The notes under the pieces are model-generated. The model had not been told where the DNA came from and did not search any database. It saw only the letters and a program-made list of their open reading frames with translations. This document shows, piece after piece, positions 1 through 9,157 of a DNA stretch of 42,971 nt. Origin of the DNA: a virus; IMG/VR virus record IMGVR_UViG_3300045993_000301, positions 1-42,971 of that record, one strand, 5' to 3'. The translations under genes and the position numbers were made by a program. The first letter of the stretch is position 1. Every line of letters starts with the position of its first letter.

Positions 1-3000
1 TACCCCTCGCATCCTCGACCTTGGCAATGGCCGTATCCAGATATGTGATGCGGTCGTGCAGTGACGCGAGCTGGTCCTCTACGCTGATGCGCTTTTTGGA
101 ACGTGCCCGCCGCCCTTGGGCTTGTGCACGCATGGCGTTGTCCAGCGTCAGCGTCTCGTTACGCTGCAGGGGGTTATCCCCCTCGCTTGCCACATAATTT
201 TCAGTAAGCGTATCGCTCTGCGACTGCAGGCTACCGCGCTCTTTCTTGAGCTGCGCCAGCAGTGGCTCATACCCCAGCTTGTTGCGCAGCACCGTCGCCA
301 CGTTTTTATCCACGCGGGTCTTGATGGTCTGCAACAGCGGGTCAACTTTCTCGGCCTCGATGTGTCCGGGTCTGGCGGTGACTTCCTCGCTCATTATGTC
401 CATCGGGGACGCGCCGGGGACACGCCCCTTCGCGCTGGGCGGCAGCTCCTGCGGCTGGCTCCGGCCAACGCGTTTGCCAGACATGACACTTACGTTGTCA
501 GCCTTGCCGGTCTTGCGCACCTTCTCAACGCGTGCCTGCCGGTCGGCAGCAACCTCGGGACGCAACGGAACGACAGCGGGCTTGGCATGCTGCTCACTCG
601 GCGGAGCCGTGTCCATCAGCTCCTTGGCAAGCGCAAGCTGCCTGCGTTCAAGTTCGGCGTTCTGGTCATGGATGACCGAGCGCTTCTTGATAGCCTGCTC
701 GACATCGTGCAGTGCCGCACGTACCGCCTTGCGTGCGGCGTTAAGTGCCAGCCGGTTATCCGGGTCAACCTGCGACATCTCCAAGTTGGCAAGGTCCAGC
801 TTGTGCGTGGCATCGTCCACCATCTTGTTGCCGCGTGCTTCCTCAACGCGCTGGGCTTCCAGCAGGGACAGGAGCTGCTTGCGGATAATCGGCGCGTTGG
901 TTGCGCGGTCGCTAAGTCCGAGTTCACGCAAGCGTTTGAGCTGCGCGTTGCCAAACTGGTCCTCGCCCTCCAGCGCACGTTTGCGCTCGTTGCGCACGCC
1001 ATCAATCTTTGCGCTGATGTCCTCAAGCTGCCGACGCATCTTGTCGCGCTGCAAAGTCAAATCGGATATCTGCTCGCGCAACACACCTTCCAGCCGAGTA
1101 TCCGGGGAGGTGTTCAAGTCAGGCAGGGCTTGGCTCAACGTCTCGCGCAGCCGGTTGATGCGCTGGTTCCATGTCTGCTCATGCTCTGTGATGGACGCAC
1201 GGATGCGTTCTGCCTGCGCTTGCAGGTTGGCCCGGTGTTCTTCGGACTGAACTTGCCCATGCTCATTCTTCTGCATGTACAGGTTGTTGTCCAGCAACTT
1301 CTGCAAGTGCTTCATCCCCCGCTCACGTTGGGATATGGCCCGTACCAGCTCAAGGTTGTTGCGGTCGATGTAGGCACGCTGGTTGGAACGCGCCAGCATG
1401 CGCTGGGCATCGGTGCCCTGCGGGTCATACTCACCAACAGACAGTAGTGAGTTGGTATCAATCGCGTTCTGAATCCTGTCCTGTATGTCAACGAAATTGT
1501 CGAAGTGGTCGCGGAACAGTGATGTCAAGTCCGCTTCGGTCTTATGCAGCCCCTGCAGGTGCGCCTGCTCGGTACTCAGGTCGGACTGCGCTTCGCGCAG
1601 GTTGTCCTTGCGCTCCTTCTCGATATCCTGCAGCCGGGATTCAGTACGGTCGTACACGTTCTGAATGTCTGCCTTGACTTCGCGGATACTTGTCTCCAGC
1701 GGCATGGGCTTACCCTCGCGCAGCGCCGCTTCGTTCTCGCGCAGCATGGCGCGTGTCTCTTGCGCACGCTGGAGATTCTCGTTGGCATCGGCCACAAGCT
1801 GCCCCCGGCGTTGCTTGGCGCTCTCGACTTCCCCTTCGCTTTCCGCCACACGCGTCCCAGCCTGCACCACTGCATTGCGGGCGGCTTTGGTAGCTGGCAG
1901 CTCGCGTGCAATAACGCCTTGTTCGGCAAGGTCGTTGAGGCTGGTTTGAATCTCGTTGGCCCGAGCGGTAAGCGCTTCCTTGCGCTTCTGCAGCGCTGCT
2001 GCCTGCTCGTTGCGCTGCTCCATCGTGATGCTGTTGGGCTGGGCTTCGCCGGTTTTTTCCCCTCCCAAGTTTCCACGGGACGTAACATTGAGCGCCTGAA
2101 GCTGGTTGTGCACATCCTCCAGCTCGCGCATGGTGCGCACGCGCTCGATAGACAGGCGTGTCGCATCGCGTGTCGCGCCCATGTTGGACGGGTTGATATT
2201 GTCCAGCGCGGCCTGAAGCGTGTTGAGTTTGTTCAGTGCTTCCTGCAGACGGAACTGCGCAGCTTCGACGCCCGCCGTGTCTCCCGCCTTTTGCAGCCGG
2301 GAGTTGGTAGCCGATAGAATGGTAGAGCGCTGCTGCTCCAGTGAGTCAATGCGTTTGTTCTGGGCCTCAACGGTGTCAACCGCATCGCTCTGTAGAGCAT
2401 GTGATGCGCGTTGCGCTTCAATCAATGCTTGGCGCAACTCCATGCCCCGCCCCGCGATGTTACGCGCCACTTGCAGCCGAATAACAGTGTCCAGCAACTT
2501 GCCTGCCTTGGGGCCAAGCATATCCGTTACTTGCGGGACAACCTCATTTATCAGCGCACGCGCACTGTAGGCAGTCTTGGTTTTTGAAACTAGGTTGTTC
2601 AGATATCCGTCTACCATCAGACGGGCGGTATTCCCTTCGGCAGAACCCCCGTAGCTGGCTATCAGTCCATCCAGCTCCTCGGTTACTTTTGCCAAGTCCT
2701 CTTTCAAGCTGCGCTTGCCAACAAACTTAACGAAGTCTTTGGAAATCTCGCCAGTGGCCTGCATCCGCTCCCATTCGGCATTGAACTCTTGCGTAGCTCT
2801 GGCTACCCCGAACAGTGACCGCTTGACTGCAAGCGCTGCATCCTCAATCGACTTGCGTGCACGCTGAATAAAATTGGCCTTATCGCGCAGCTTGCCCGGA
2901 AGTGTTTTAGCTTCATCGGCTGCGGCTTGGCGTATCGCGGCCTCACGCTTTAGCTTCTCTGTTTCGACGCCTGCGCGGGCAGTTTCCACTTCACGCTGTG

Positions 3001-6000
3001 CGGGAAGAATGTTGCCTTCAACAATCTTGCGCTGCATATTTGCCGGGTCGTGGCTAAGGGCGGTTTCCAGCTCCTTGATGTGAAACGCCAGCACACCCTG
3101 CGCCTGCTCCAGTTCGTGATTCGCCTTGTTCACTACGTTGGACGCACGCTCCAGCCCCGCCTCGGCATCGTGCACCATCTTGTTGGCCGCACTGCCTTCG
3201 CCAAACACCGGGTCCCACAGGGATAGCGTACGCTCGTCCTCGGGGCTTAGTTGGCGCTGTGTCTTTTCGACCTCCGAAGTACCCAGCGGGGTTTTCTCGG
3301 TACGGACGTTGCGGCTTCCGGTATGGACGTTTGTCTCCATCCAATCGTTGACCTCGGCGTTCGGGTCTGCTGGTGCAACGCCTTCTGCCTGCCGCGTCTC
3401 GGTTGTCTGTTTCTTGCCCTTGCCGGTGGTGACTGTTTCCATGACCGGCACATATTGCCCGTTCGGCGCTTGCTCCCATTGCGGCGTGGTCGCTGGCTCC
3501 GGGTTTACGTGCGTAACTTCCCGGCCAGACAAGAACGGGTGTCCGAGTTGCGTCAGCGGAAGCTGGTTCCACGCGGCGTTGAGCGCGGTCTGTCCTTCAA
3601 GTTGAGCCTTCTGCCGCTGTTCCGGCGTCATCGTGGCAATCTGCTGCGGGGTCAGCTCGTAGGCTGGCGGATTGTTCTTGACCCACTTCTTGGAGTTGGC
3701 CTGCTGCTGCTCATTGGCTTCGCCCTCGATACTGGTGTTCATGTCCGCCGTGGCGGCGGGCGCTTCGTTCTCCAGCTCGGTCTGCTGTCCTTCGGGCTTA
3801 ATCGCCGCCGTGCGCGGGTGCAGGGTCGTGGCAACCGTGGGGCGCTTGGTCGGCAGGATGGTGGTCTGCTGCATACCCGTGCTGGACAGCGCATCGCGCT
3901 CGGCAGCTACGTTGTTGTGCACACGGCGCATCGCGCCCAGTGCCTGCTCTACGGCAGGCAGATGTCCCTCGGGGTCGCCTTCCTCGCGCAACGCGGTGAT
4001 GCGCTGCTCCATCGCCCGCATCTGCGTGTTTATGGAAGCCAGCCGCTTGGTCACGTTGCCCAGCCGCTCGGCCACGCCGGGTGCGCCATTGAGCGCATCG
4101 CGCTCTCCCAACAGCGTACGCTGGCGCTGCTTGAGAACCTGCATCGACTCCTCGGCGGCGCGGCGTCCTTCCGGTGTCGGGTCCTTGGCTGCGGCCTCAC
4201 GTGTGGCCTTCATGCGCTCGGCCACGCTGGTCAGCTCGTCGGTAATCTGTCCCAGCCGTTCGTTAACGTTCCGCCGCGTGATGGCATGCTCGGTCGTCAT
4301 GCCCTCGCCCTGCTCGCGCAGGCGACGGATGCTGTCAGAGATTGCCGAGAATAATTCGTGGGCTTGGGTGTTCTCCGGGTCGGCTAGCGCTTTGTCCGAT
4401 AGCTCCGGGCGGGCCAGCGTACGCAGGAAGCCGTCCAGCTTTGCCTTGGTAGCGGGGGACACCTGCGGGTGGTTGATGAGCTGCTCAATCTCGGTGGACA
4501 GGCGTGTCGATTGCCCCACATCTGGGTTCTCGCCACCCGGCTCCATCGCATCTCCAAACAGCCCTTCCTGCTTTTGCTGCGTGGTATCGGTGGTCCGGTT
4601 GCGGTCGCTTACCGGTATCGTCCCGCGAACATTGCCCCATTCGTCCGGGGCTTGCGGGGGAGCGGCTTTCTGCGCACCTTCTCCGGGGAGCTGTTTCTCC
4701 CGAGTGATGTCAGCGGTCTGCTGGGAAAAGTCCGCCATCGGGTTGTCACCGGCATTCGGGACAGCCTCATACGGGTTCTGGCGCTGCGTACCTTCAAATC
4801 CCGCCATCGGGTTTTCCGGGGTCCCCATAACCGTCTGGTTGGACATGTCCTCGGTGCGCTGGCCGAACTCCGCGGCGTTGGCCTGCTGGGATTTCTCAGC
4901 CTGCTGCGCGGCCTGAATCTGCTTCAGGATGGCCGATGCCTGCTCGCTATCACCCTTGGTCAGCGCGTTGGTGTACGCACTGTAGAGCTTTTTGAGCGGC
5001 TGCAACGGCGGGGCGGCGGGCGCTACGGGGACCGGTGTCGCAAGTTTCTGCAGGTGCGCAACTATATTGGCGTGCTGGGCAGCTTCCTGCTGGGCCTGTT
5101 GCGCTGCAGCAATATCTCCAGCCTGCGCGGCCTGTAAGGCACGCTGTACTGCCGCCTGCTGTTGGCGCTGAGAGTTGGCAATCTGTGCGTTTATAGCCGG
5201 GGTTTCTATAGCCGTGGTTTCACCGGCTTCTTGCGCCGGTATATTACCGGGCGTGTCGTTAAGCCCGTAGGCTTCTTTCTGTGCACGGTCGGCTGCAGCC
5301 TTCTCATCAAGCGCGGGTTTAACCTGCGCGTACTCACGAATGAGGTCTTGAACAGCAGGGTCGTTCAGCTCGGCTTTGAGTGCCTTGTCGCGCTCGGACC
5401 ACGCCAGCGCACCACCGGGGTCAACTTTGGCGTCGGGCTGTTTGCCCAGCGCCTTGCGCTCCATCGCCTGCTTCGCCATGAGCTGCGTGTAGCTATCGGC
5501 AACCTGCTGCTGGTACGCCGGGTCGGCCCGCTTGGCTTCCTGCTCCTGCTGGGCCTGCTTGGCTGCGGCTGCATTATCCGCCTCGGTCTTGGCCTGTACC
5601 CGGTCTATCGCCGCGCTGCGCCCGCGCACGCCCCCGTAGGCACCCAGCGCAGGCATCAGCAACCCGGCACTGGCCGCAGTGTGGCCGTAGGCTGCAAGGG
5701 CTTCGGGGCTTGTTACATCCTGCCCAGCCTGTGCCCGCTCCAGCACCTGATTGGCAATCATCGACGGGATGCCCACGGCAGTGGCTTCGGCGGCGTGGCC
5801 CGCAGCGGCCCGCATGACAGACTGTTTGGACTGCGCGATGAGCTTGGCCCCGGCAGCGGCAGAGTCTTTGGCAAGCGTCTCGTCAGTTACGCCGATAAAG
5901 TTCTTGACCAGATTCTTGCCCAGCGCGAACGCCCGGGCAGCGGCCAGCACAGCAGTTTGCGGCACCGCCGCGCCATATGCCGACACCCGGTTGACATCGA

Positions 6001-6559
6001 CATCCTCACCCCGCGCCTGCTGTTCAGCGGCCTGCACCTGCATGTTCTGTGCGGCAACGGACGGATAGAGCGAGGCGAACTCGCCAGCGGCGGTACCGAT
6101 AGCACCACCAACCGGGCCACCAAAAAGTGTTCCAACCGTGCCACCCGCCACCCCCAGCCCGTGCTGGGCAACCAGTGGGGCTACGTTTTCTGCAACAGCA
6201 TGTGGAACTTGTTTGGCTGTCTCCAATGCGGCTGCGCCCAAGCCACCACGCTGGTTTGCCTGCTGAATACGGGTGATGCTGTCGGGGTGCGCAGCAGCAT
6301 ACGCTTGTGATTCACGGTTCCCGGCGATAGCCGCCTGATTGGCCGTGTCTTTGTCGAACATCCCGTAGATACCGCGCAGGGACTGCTTGAGATACGCCGT
6401 GCCGCCGTGCAGCGCTTCCTCGGTAAAAGACTGGTCCTGCGGTTTCTGGTTGGCGAACTGCTGCTTGGCGTACGCCAGCACCTGCTCCTGAGTTGCTCCC
6501 TCCGGCGCGGTAATTTCAAAGGTCTGGCCGGTGGGGGCGGTTATCTCATAAACAGGCAT
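1..6559 (-). CDS. Giant internal-virion / ejection-type protein, 3' end beyond window
   Basis: The minus-strand frame opens with ATG at 6559 behind a good site (CATAGGAG, 5 nt spacer) and stays open for 2186 full codons to the window edge, so the gene is incomplete at its 3' end. The N-terminus (MPVYEITAPTGQ, then ITAPEGATQEQVLAYAKQQF) resembles the short domain that starts many very large phage virion or polyvalent proteins. Residues of about 90-290 are Gly/Ala-rich and weakly hydrophobic (GGPVGGAIGTAAGEF), which could be membrane-active. The remainder is mostly charged, Gln/Glu/Arg/Lys-rich sequence predicted by eye to be long coiled coil. No catalytic motif was recognised in the visible part. 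It is last in a run of four ejection-type genes, where podophages place proteins injected with the DNA. That role is inferred from size, composition and position; effector domains may lie outside the window. Confidence 0.72.
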   Translation of the reverse strand, partial: MPVYEITAPTGQTFEITAPEGATQEQVLAYAKQQFANQKPQDQSFTEEALHGGTAYLKQSLRGIYGMFDKDTANQAAIAGNRESQAYAAAHPDSITRIQQANQRGGLGAAALETAKQVPHAVAENVAPLVAQHGLGVAGGTVGTLFGGPVGGAIGTAAGEFASLYPSVAAQNMQVQAAEQQARGEDVDVNRVSAYGAAVPQTAVLAAARAFALGKNLVKNFIGVTDETLAKDSAAAGAKLIAQSKQSVMRAAAGHAAEATAVGIPSMIANQVLERAQAGQDVTSPEALAAYGHTAASAGLLMPALGAYGGVRGRSAAIDRVQAKTEADNAAAAKQAQQEQEAKRADPAYQQQVADSYTQLMAKQAMERKALGKQPDAKVDPGGALAWSERDKALKAELNDPAVQDLIREYAQVKPALDEKAAADRAQKEAYGLNDTPGNIPAQEAGETTAIETPAINAQIANSQRQQQAAVQRALQAAQAGDIAAAQQAQQEAAQHANIVAHLQKLATPVPVAPAAPPLQPLKKLYSAYTNALTKGDSEQASAILKQIQAAQQAEKSQQANAAEFGQRTEDMSNQTVMGTPENPMAGFEGTQRQNPYEAVPNAGDNPMADFSQQTADITREKQLPGEGAQKAAPPQAPDEWGNVRGTIPVSDRNRTTDTTQQKQEGLFGDAMEPGGENPDVGQSTRLSTEIEQLINHPQVSPATKAKLDGFLRTLARPELSDKALADPENTQAHELFSAISDSIRRLREQGEGMTTEHAITRRNVNERLGQITDELTSVAERMKATREAAAKDPTPEGRRAAEESMQVLKQRQRTLLGERDALNGAPGVAERLGNVTKRLASINTQMRAMEQRITALREEGDPEGHLPAVEQALGAMRRVHNNVAAERDALSSTGMQQTTILPTKRPTVATTLHPRTAAIKPEGQQTELENEAPAATADMNTSIEGEANEQQQANSKKWVKNNPPAYELTPQQIATMTPEQRQKAQLEGQTALNAAWNQLPLTQLGHPFLSGREVTHVNPEPATTPQWEQAPNGQYVPVMETVTTGKGKKQTTETRQAEGVAPADPNAEVNDWMETNVHTGSRNVRTEKTPLGTSEVEKTQRQLSPEDERTLSLWDPVFGEGSAANKMVHDAEAGLERASNVVNKANHELEQAQGVLAFHIKELETALSHDPANMQRKIVEGNILPAQREVETARAGVETEKLKREAAIRQAAADEAKTLPGKLRDKANFIQRARKSIEDAALAVKRSLFGVARATQEFNAEWERMQATGEISKDFVKFVGKRSLKEDLAKVTEELDGLIASYGGSAEGNTARLMVDGYLNNLVSKTKTAYSARALINEVVPQVTDMLGPKAGKLLDTVIRLQVARNIAGRGMELRQALIEAQRASHALQSDAVDTVEAQNKRIDSLEQQRSTILSATNSRLQKAGDTAGVEAAQFRLQEALNKLNTLQAALDNINPSNMGATRDATRLSIERVRTMRELEDVHNQLQALNVTSRGNLGGEKTGEAQPNSITMEQRNEQAAALQKRKEALTARANEIQTSLNDLAEQGVIARELPATKAARNAVVQAGTRVAESEGEVESAKQRRGQLVADANENLQRAQETRAMLRENEAALREGKPMPLETSIREVKADIQNVYDRTESRLQDIEKERKDNLREAQSDLSTEQAHLQGLHKTEADLTSLFRDHFDNFVDIQDRIQNAIDTNSLLSVGEYDPQGTDAQRMLARSNQRAYIDRNNLELVRAISQRERGMKHLQKLLDNNLYMQKNEHGQVQSEEHRANLQAQAERIRASITEHEQTWNQRINRLRETLSQALPDLNTSPDTRLEGVLREQISDLTLQRDKMRRQLEDISAKIDGVRNERKRALEGEDQFGNAQLKRLRELGLSDRATNAPIIRKQLLSLLEAQRVEEARGNKMVDDATHKLDLANLEMSQVDPDNRLALNAARKAVRAALHDVEQAIKKRSVIHDQNAELERRQLALAKELMDTAPPSEQHAKPAVVPLRPEVAADRQARVEKVRKTGKADNVSVMSGKRVGRSQPQELPPSAKGRVPGASPMDIMSEEVTARPGHIEAEKVDPLLQTIKTRVDKNVATVLRNKLGYEPLLAQLKKERGSLQSQSDTLTENYVASEGDNPLQRNETLTLDNAMRAQAQGRRARSKKRISVEDQLASLHDRITYLDTAIAKVEDARG

Positions 6560-6567
6560 CGCAGCTC

Positions 6568-8145
6568 CTATGGAGTCTTGAGTTTAATACCCCAGCCATC
6601 GCCGCCAACGGCAGCGGGCGCAGGCGTAGCGGCAGGTACGGGTTTTCCTTCCAGCCGTGCACGAATCATGGCTTCCGCTGCTTTCCGATGGGCGGCATAC
6701 ATGTCGTCTGCATGGGACTCGTCAAACATAGGGTCGTTCTTGCGAGCCATTGCAACTTCTCCCTTTGCAATGCGGTCGGCTTCTACATAGATGTCCTTTT
6801 CCTTCATCCCTCCACCCGCGCCTTTACCCGCGCCTTTACCCGCATGGGCTATCCCGGCTACCGTCAACCGAGTAGCCAGCTTGTCCTGATTCAAATCGGC
6901 CAACTGGTCAGCCGACAGGGCTTTCTCGCTGCCGGTGTACGCGCCGCCAAGGTTGGCGATGCGCTGCTGAAGCTGCGCGACCTCGAGGCCAGACAACACT
7001 TTCTGATGCGCTGTCTCTGCCGATGCGTCGGCTTCGCGCTGTTTCAGCTCCCGCGCCGCCAGCGTCTCGCCGCCCTGCATGCCGGTCTGCATGTTGGACA
7101 TGCCGTGGCGCTGTGCGTTTATAGACGAGAACGGGCTGGTCGCCGCGATGACGGTATCGAAAAAGTTCTGCCACTTGTCCGGGTTTTTCTTGGCGTCCTT
7201 GGAGCGTGCATACGCCGCCATCTCGGCCTGCTTGGCCGCGTCGAGTCCGTCAAGCTGTTGCTGCTGCAACGGGGTGAGCTGCTCCACGTACTTGTTCCAC
7301 GCGTCCATGTGGAGCGTGCTGGGAGAATTATCCGGGGCATCTCCCGCAGACGCGGCCTTAACTTTAGAAGCGCTCTGTCCTGCACCGGAAGGGGAAACTG
7401 GTGAAGCATCGCTGGACATGGTTTCAGGCATCGGGCCATCAGGCGCAGATGCTGCCACTTGGTTGTCAGGCAGTGCGGCTTCCAGCCCTGCCGTGGATGG
7501 CGGGTGCTGCGGCTGTTTGACGGGAACCCGTGGGGGGTTCAGCATCCCTTGGGACATCTTGGCCGCTACGGCACGCGCTGCCGCTTCCTGCTCGGCCTGC
7601 TGCTCCGGGCTACCCTCCGAGGTATAGATATCCTGCAGCTTGCGGCGCAGCCAGCTCGGCGCGTCCATTACGGCGCTGCCGATACCCATCCCCGCGTCCG
7701 CTACGGCGCTGCCGATACCCATCCCCGCGTCCGCTACGGCGCTGCCGATACCCATCGGCACTTTCATAAACGCATCGCGCACATCCGGGTCCAGCAAGTC
7801 ATTGCCGGGAGACGCGTCACGCTGCAGCCCGGTGGTATATGGCGCATACACGCCATCATCCGCAAACCACTTGTTATCCCCGCCCCCGGCAAAATCCCGC
7901 ACGCGCCCGCCTGCGGCCATCGCTGGCTCCTGCGCGGCTCCCAGCCCGGATGCTGCGGCCACCACTTGGTCCTTGACGGTCGGAACCTGCGCGGGTGCGC
8001 CCAGCCCCTGCTGAACCTGCTGGGACTTCTTGTCCTGCAGAATCTTGTACAGCCGCGCCATCGCGTGGATATCACCCTGCATGGCCCGCTGCTGCAGGAT
8101 GCGCGGGTCGCTGGTTAGCTGGTCTTGGGTGTCTTGCAAGCTCAC
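6568..8145 (-). CDS. Internal-virion-type protein with 11-residue tandem repeats
   Basis: A 525-residue protein starting at a GTG (8145) that overlaps the TGA of the upstream gene as GTGA, with GGGAGG 9 nt upstream. The N-terminus is helical (DPRILQQRAMQGDIHAMARLYKI), followed by a glycine-rich AAGGRVRDFAGGG segment. Three copies of GMGIGSAVADA come next, encoded by a 33-bp DNA repeat, and then a long Ala/Gln/Ser-rich, probably helical region. It ends 9 nt before the giant gene. Composition and place between the tail genes and the giant gene suggest a virion protein ejected into the cell with DNA. No family with known biochemistry was recognised, so the role is inferred from context. Confidence 0.75.
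   Translation of the reverse strand: MSLQDTQDQLTSDPRILQQRAMQGDIHAMARLYKILQDKKSQQVQQGLGAPAQVPTVKDQVVAAASGLGAAQEPAMAAGGRVRDFAGGGDNKWFADDGVYAPYTTGLQRDASPGNDLLDPDVRDAFMKVPMGIGSAVADAGMGIGSAVADAGMGIGSAVMDAPSWLRRKLQDIYTSEGSPEQQAEQEAAARAVAAKMSQGMLNPPRVPVKQPQHPPSTAGLEAALPDNQVAASAPDGPMPETMSSDASPVSPSGAGQSASKVKAASAGDAPDNSPSTLHMDAWNKYVEQLTPLQQQQLDGLDAAKQAEMAAYARSKDAKKNPDKWQNFFDTVIAATSPFSSINAQRHGMSNMQTGMQGGETLAARELKQREADASAETAHQKVLSGLEVAQLQQRIANLGGAYTGSEKALSADQLADLNQDKLATRLTVAGIAHAGKGAGKGAGGGMKEKDIYVEADRIAKGEVAMARKNDPMFDESHADDMYAAHRKAAEAMIRARLEGKPVPAATPAPAAVGGDGWGIKLKTP
7661..7757 (-). repeat. 33-bp tandem repeat inside the 525-residue virion gene
   Basis: The block beginning TACGGCGCTGCCGATACCCA recurs at 7669, 7702 and 7735, an exact 33-bp period. 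The last copy is cut short and diverges after 7755. It is a multiple of three, so it adds 11-residue units (GMGIGSAVADA) without breaking the frame. The copies are nearly identical, which suggests recent expansion by slippage or unequal recombination. Confidence 0.92.
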
Positions 8146-9149
8146 GATGCCATCCTCCCGTACATCTGGGCGATGCGGGCCGGGGGCAGGCCGGAGTGCA
8201 CCGGACCACCGTTATTGAACAGTCCCTTGATGCCGCTCCACAAGTCCATGCCGCCTTTGGCGATACCAGCCAAGCCGCCGAGCGTATCCGCCGTTTGCTG
8301 CACGCCGTTGGGCTGCAGGCCGCTCTGGTCCGGGGTGTAGCTGGAGTTGGACAGCGTGGAGCTTCCCGGCATGCTGGTTATCATGCCGTCCATGTAGGAC
8401 AACTGGTCGTAGGGGTGCTGCACCGCGCCTTGGAAGTTGGCCTTGTTCTGGTCGAGGAAGCCCTGCGCCTGCGCCTGCTGCTGTCCACCGGCCAGCTCCT
8501 GCTGGGTGAACGCTTGCGCACCTTGGCTGGTAAGGTTCTGTCCGCCCTGCAACGCTGCCTGAGACGAATACTGCCCAGCCTGCTGCTGCCGGTTCTGGTC
8601 GGCATTGAACTGCTGCTGGGCGCTGGCGTACGCCGCTGCCTGCCCCTGCAGGGTGTTGTTGTTCTGCAACACGCCGAGGTTGCGCTCGCGCTCCGCGTCC
8701 ACAACACCTTGCCGGGAGCCGCCGAACGCGCCGGATGCCGCCGCCTTGCTTTCGTCGTAGGTGCCCTGAATCTGGGAGTTGCGTGCTGCTTCCTGATTGG
8801 CAAGGTCCGTCACCTGCGTCTGGTACGGGTTCATGTATTGCTGCGCGGCTTCCAATCCGAACTGCGGCGTGGTGGGGTCGTAGTTGGCCCCTTGGGTAGT
8901 CAGGTTGGTACCCTGCTGCTGCAGCGCCCCGGCGTCCAGCCCGGATACCGAGTTCAGCGCGGTCTGCTGCAGCCCGACCGGCCCCGCCACCGTGGGGGCG
9001 TTGTATGCGTGAAACGGGTCTTGCGTGGTTAGCGCCTGTGCCCGTGCCAGCACATCCTGACCGTAAGGCGCAGCGGCAGCTCCCAGCCCGGAGTTGGACG
9101 AGGAGGAAGAAGTGGAGGGGACCGAGTATGCGGCTGCAGGTACTGCCAT
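8142..9149 (-). CDS. Gln/Ala-rich internal-virion / DNA-ejection-type protein
   Basis: 335 residues, ATG at 9149 with AGGAG 6 nt upstream. After a Ser/Ala-rich start, the middle is rich in Gln, Ala and Asn and looks fully helical (EAAQQYMNPYQTQVTDLANQ, GAFGGSRQGVVDAERERN). The pattern YMNPY...SGAFGGSRQGV is one I associate with podophage ejection or tail-associated proteins in environmental phages. The C-terminus carries NNGGPVHSGLPPARIAQMYG, a motif echoed in the neighbouring 399-residue protein. Its stop overlaps the GTG of the next gene, so translation is probably coupled. It probably forms part of the internal core or ejected channel; this is inference from composition and position. Confidence 0.75.
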   Translation of the reverse strand: MAVPAAAYSVPSTSSSSSNSGLGAAAAPYGQDVLARAQALTTQDPFHAYNAPTVAGPVGLQQTALNSVSGLDAGALQQQGTNLTTQGANYDPTTPQFGLEAAQQYMNPYQTQVTDLANQEAARNSQIQGTYDESKAAASGAFGGSRQGVVDAERERNLGVLQNNNTLQGQAAAYASAQQQFNADQNRQQQAGQYSSQAALQGGQNLTSQGAQAFTQQELAGGQQQAQAQGFLDQNKANFQGAVQHPYDQLSYMDGMITSMPGSSTLSNSSYTPDQSGLQPNGVQQTADTLGGLAGIAKGGMDLWSGIKGLFNNGGPVHSGLPPARIAQMYGRMAS

Positions 9150-9157
9150 GTTAGCTC

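Noticed and set aside
116-1447. 443-codon plus-strand open frame
   Set aside because: It is a shadow of the giant minus-strand gene: the translation is low-complexity with no ribosome site, while the minus frame has sensible helical protein throughout.
3251-4916. Long plus-strand open frames (367 and 414 codons)
   Set aside because: Shadow frames in GC-rich sequence opposite the giant gene; compositions are Arg/Cys/Ser/Leu-rich and not protein-like.
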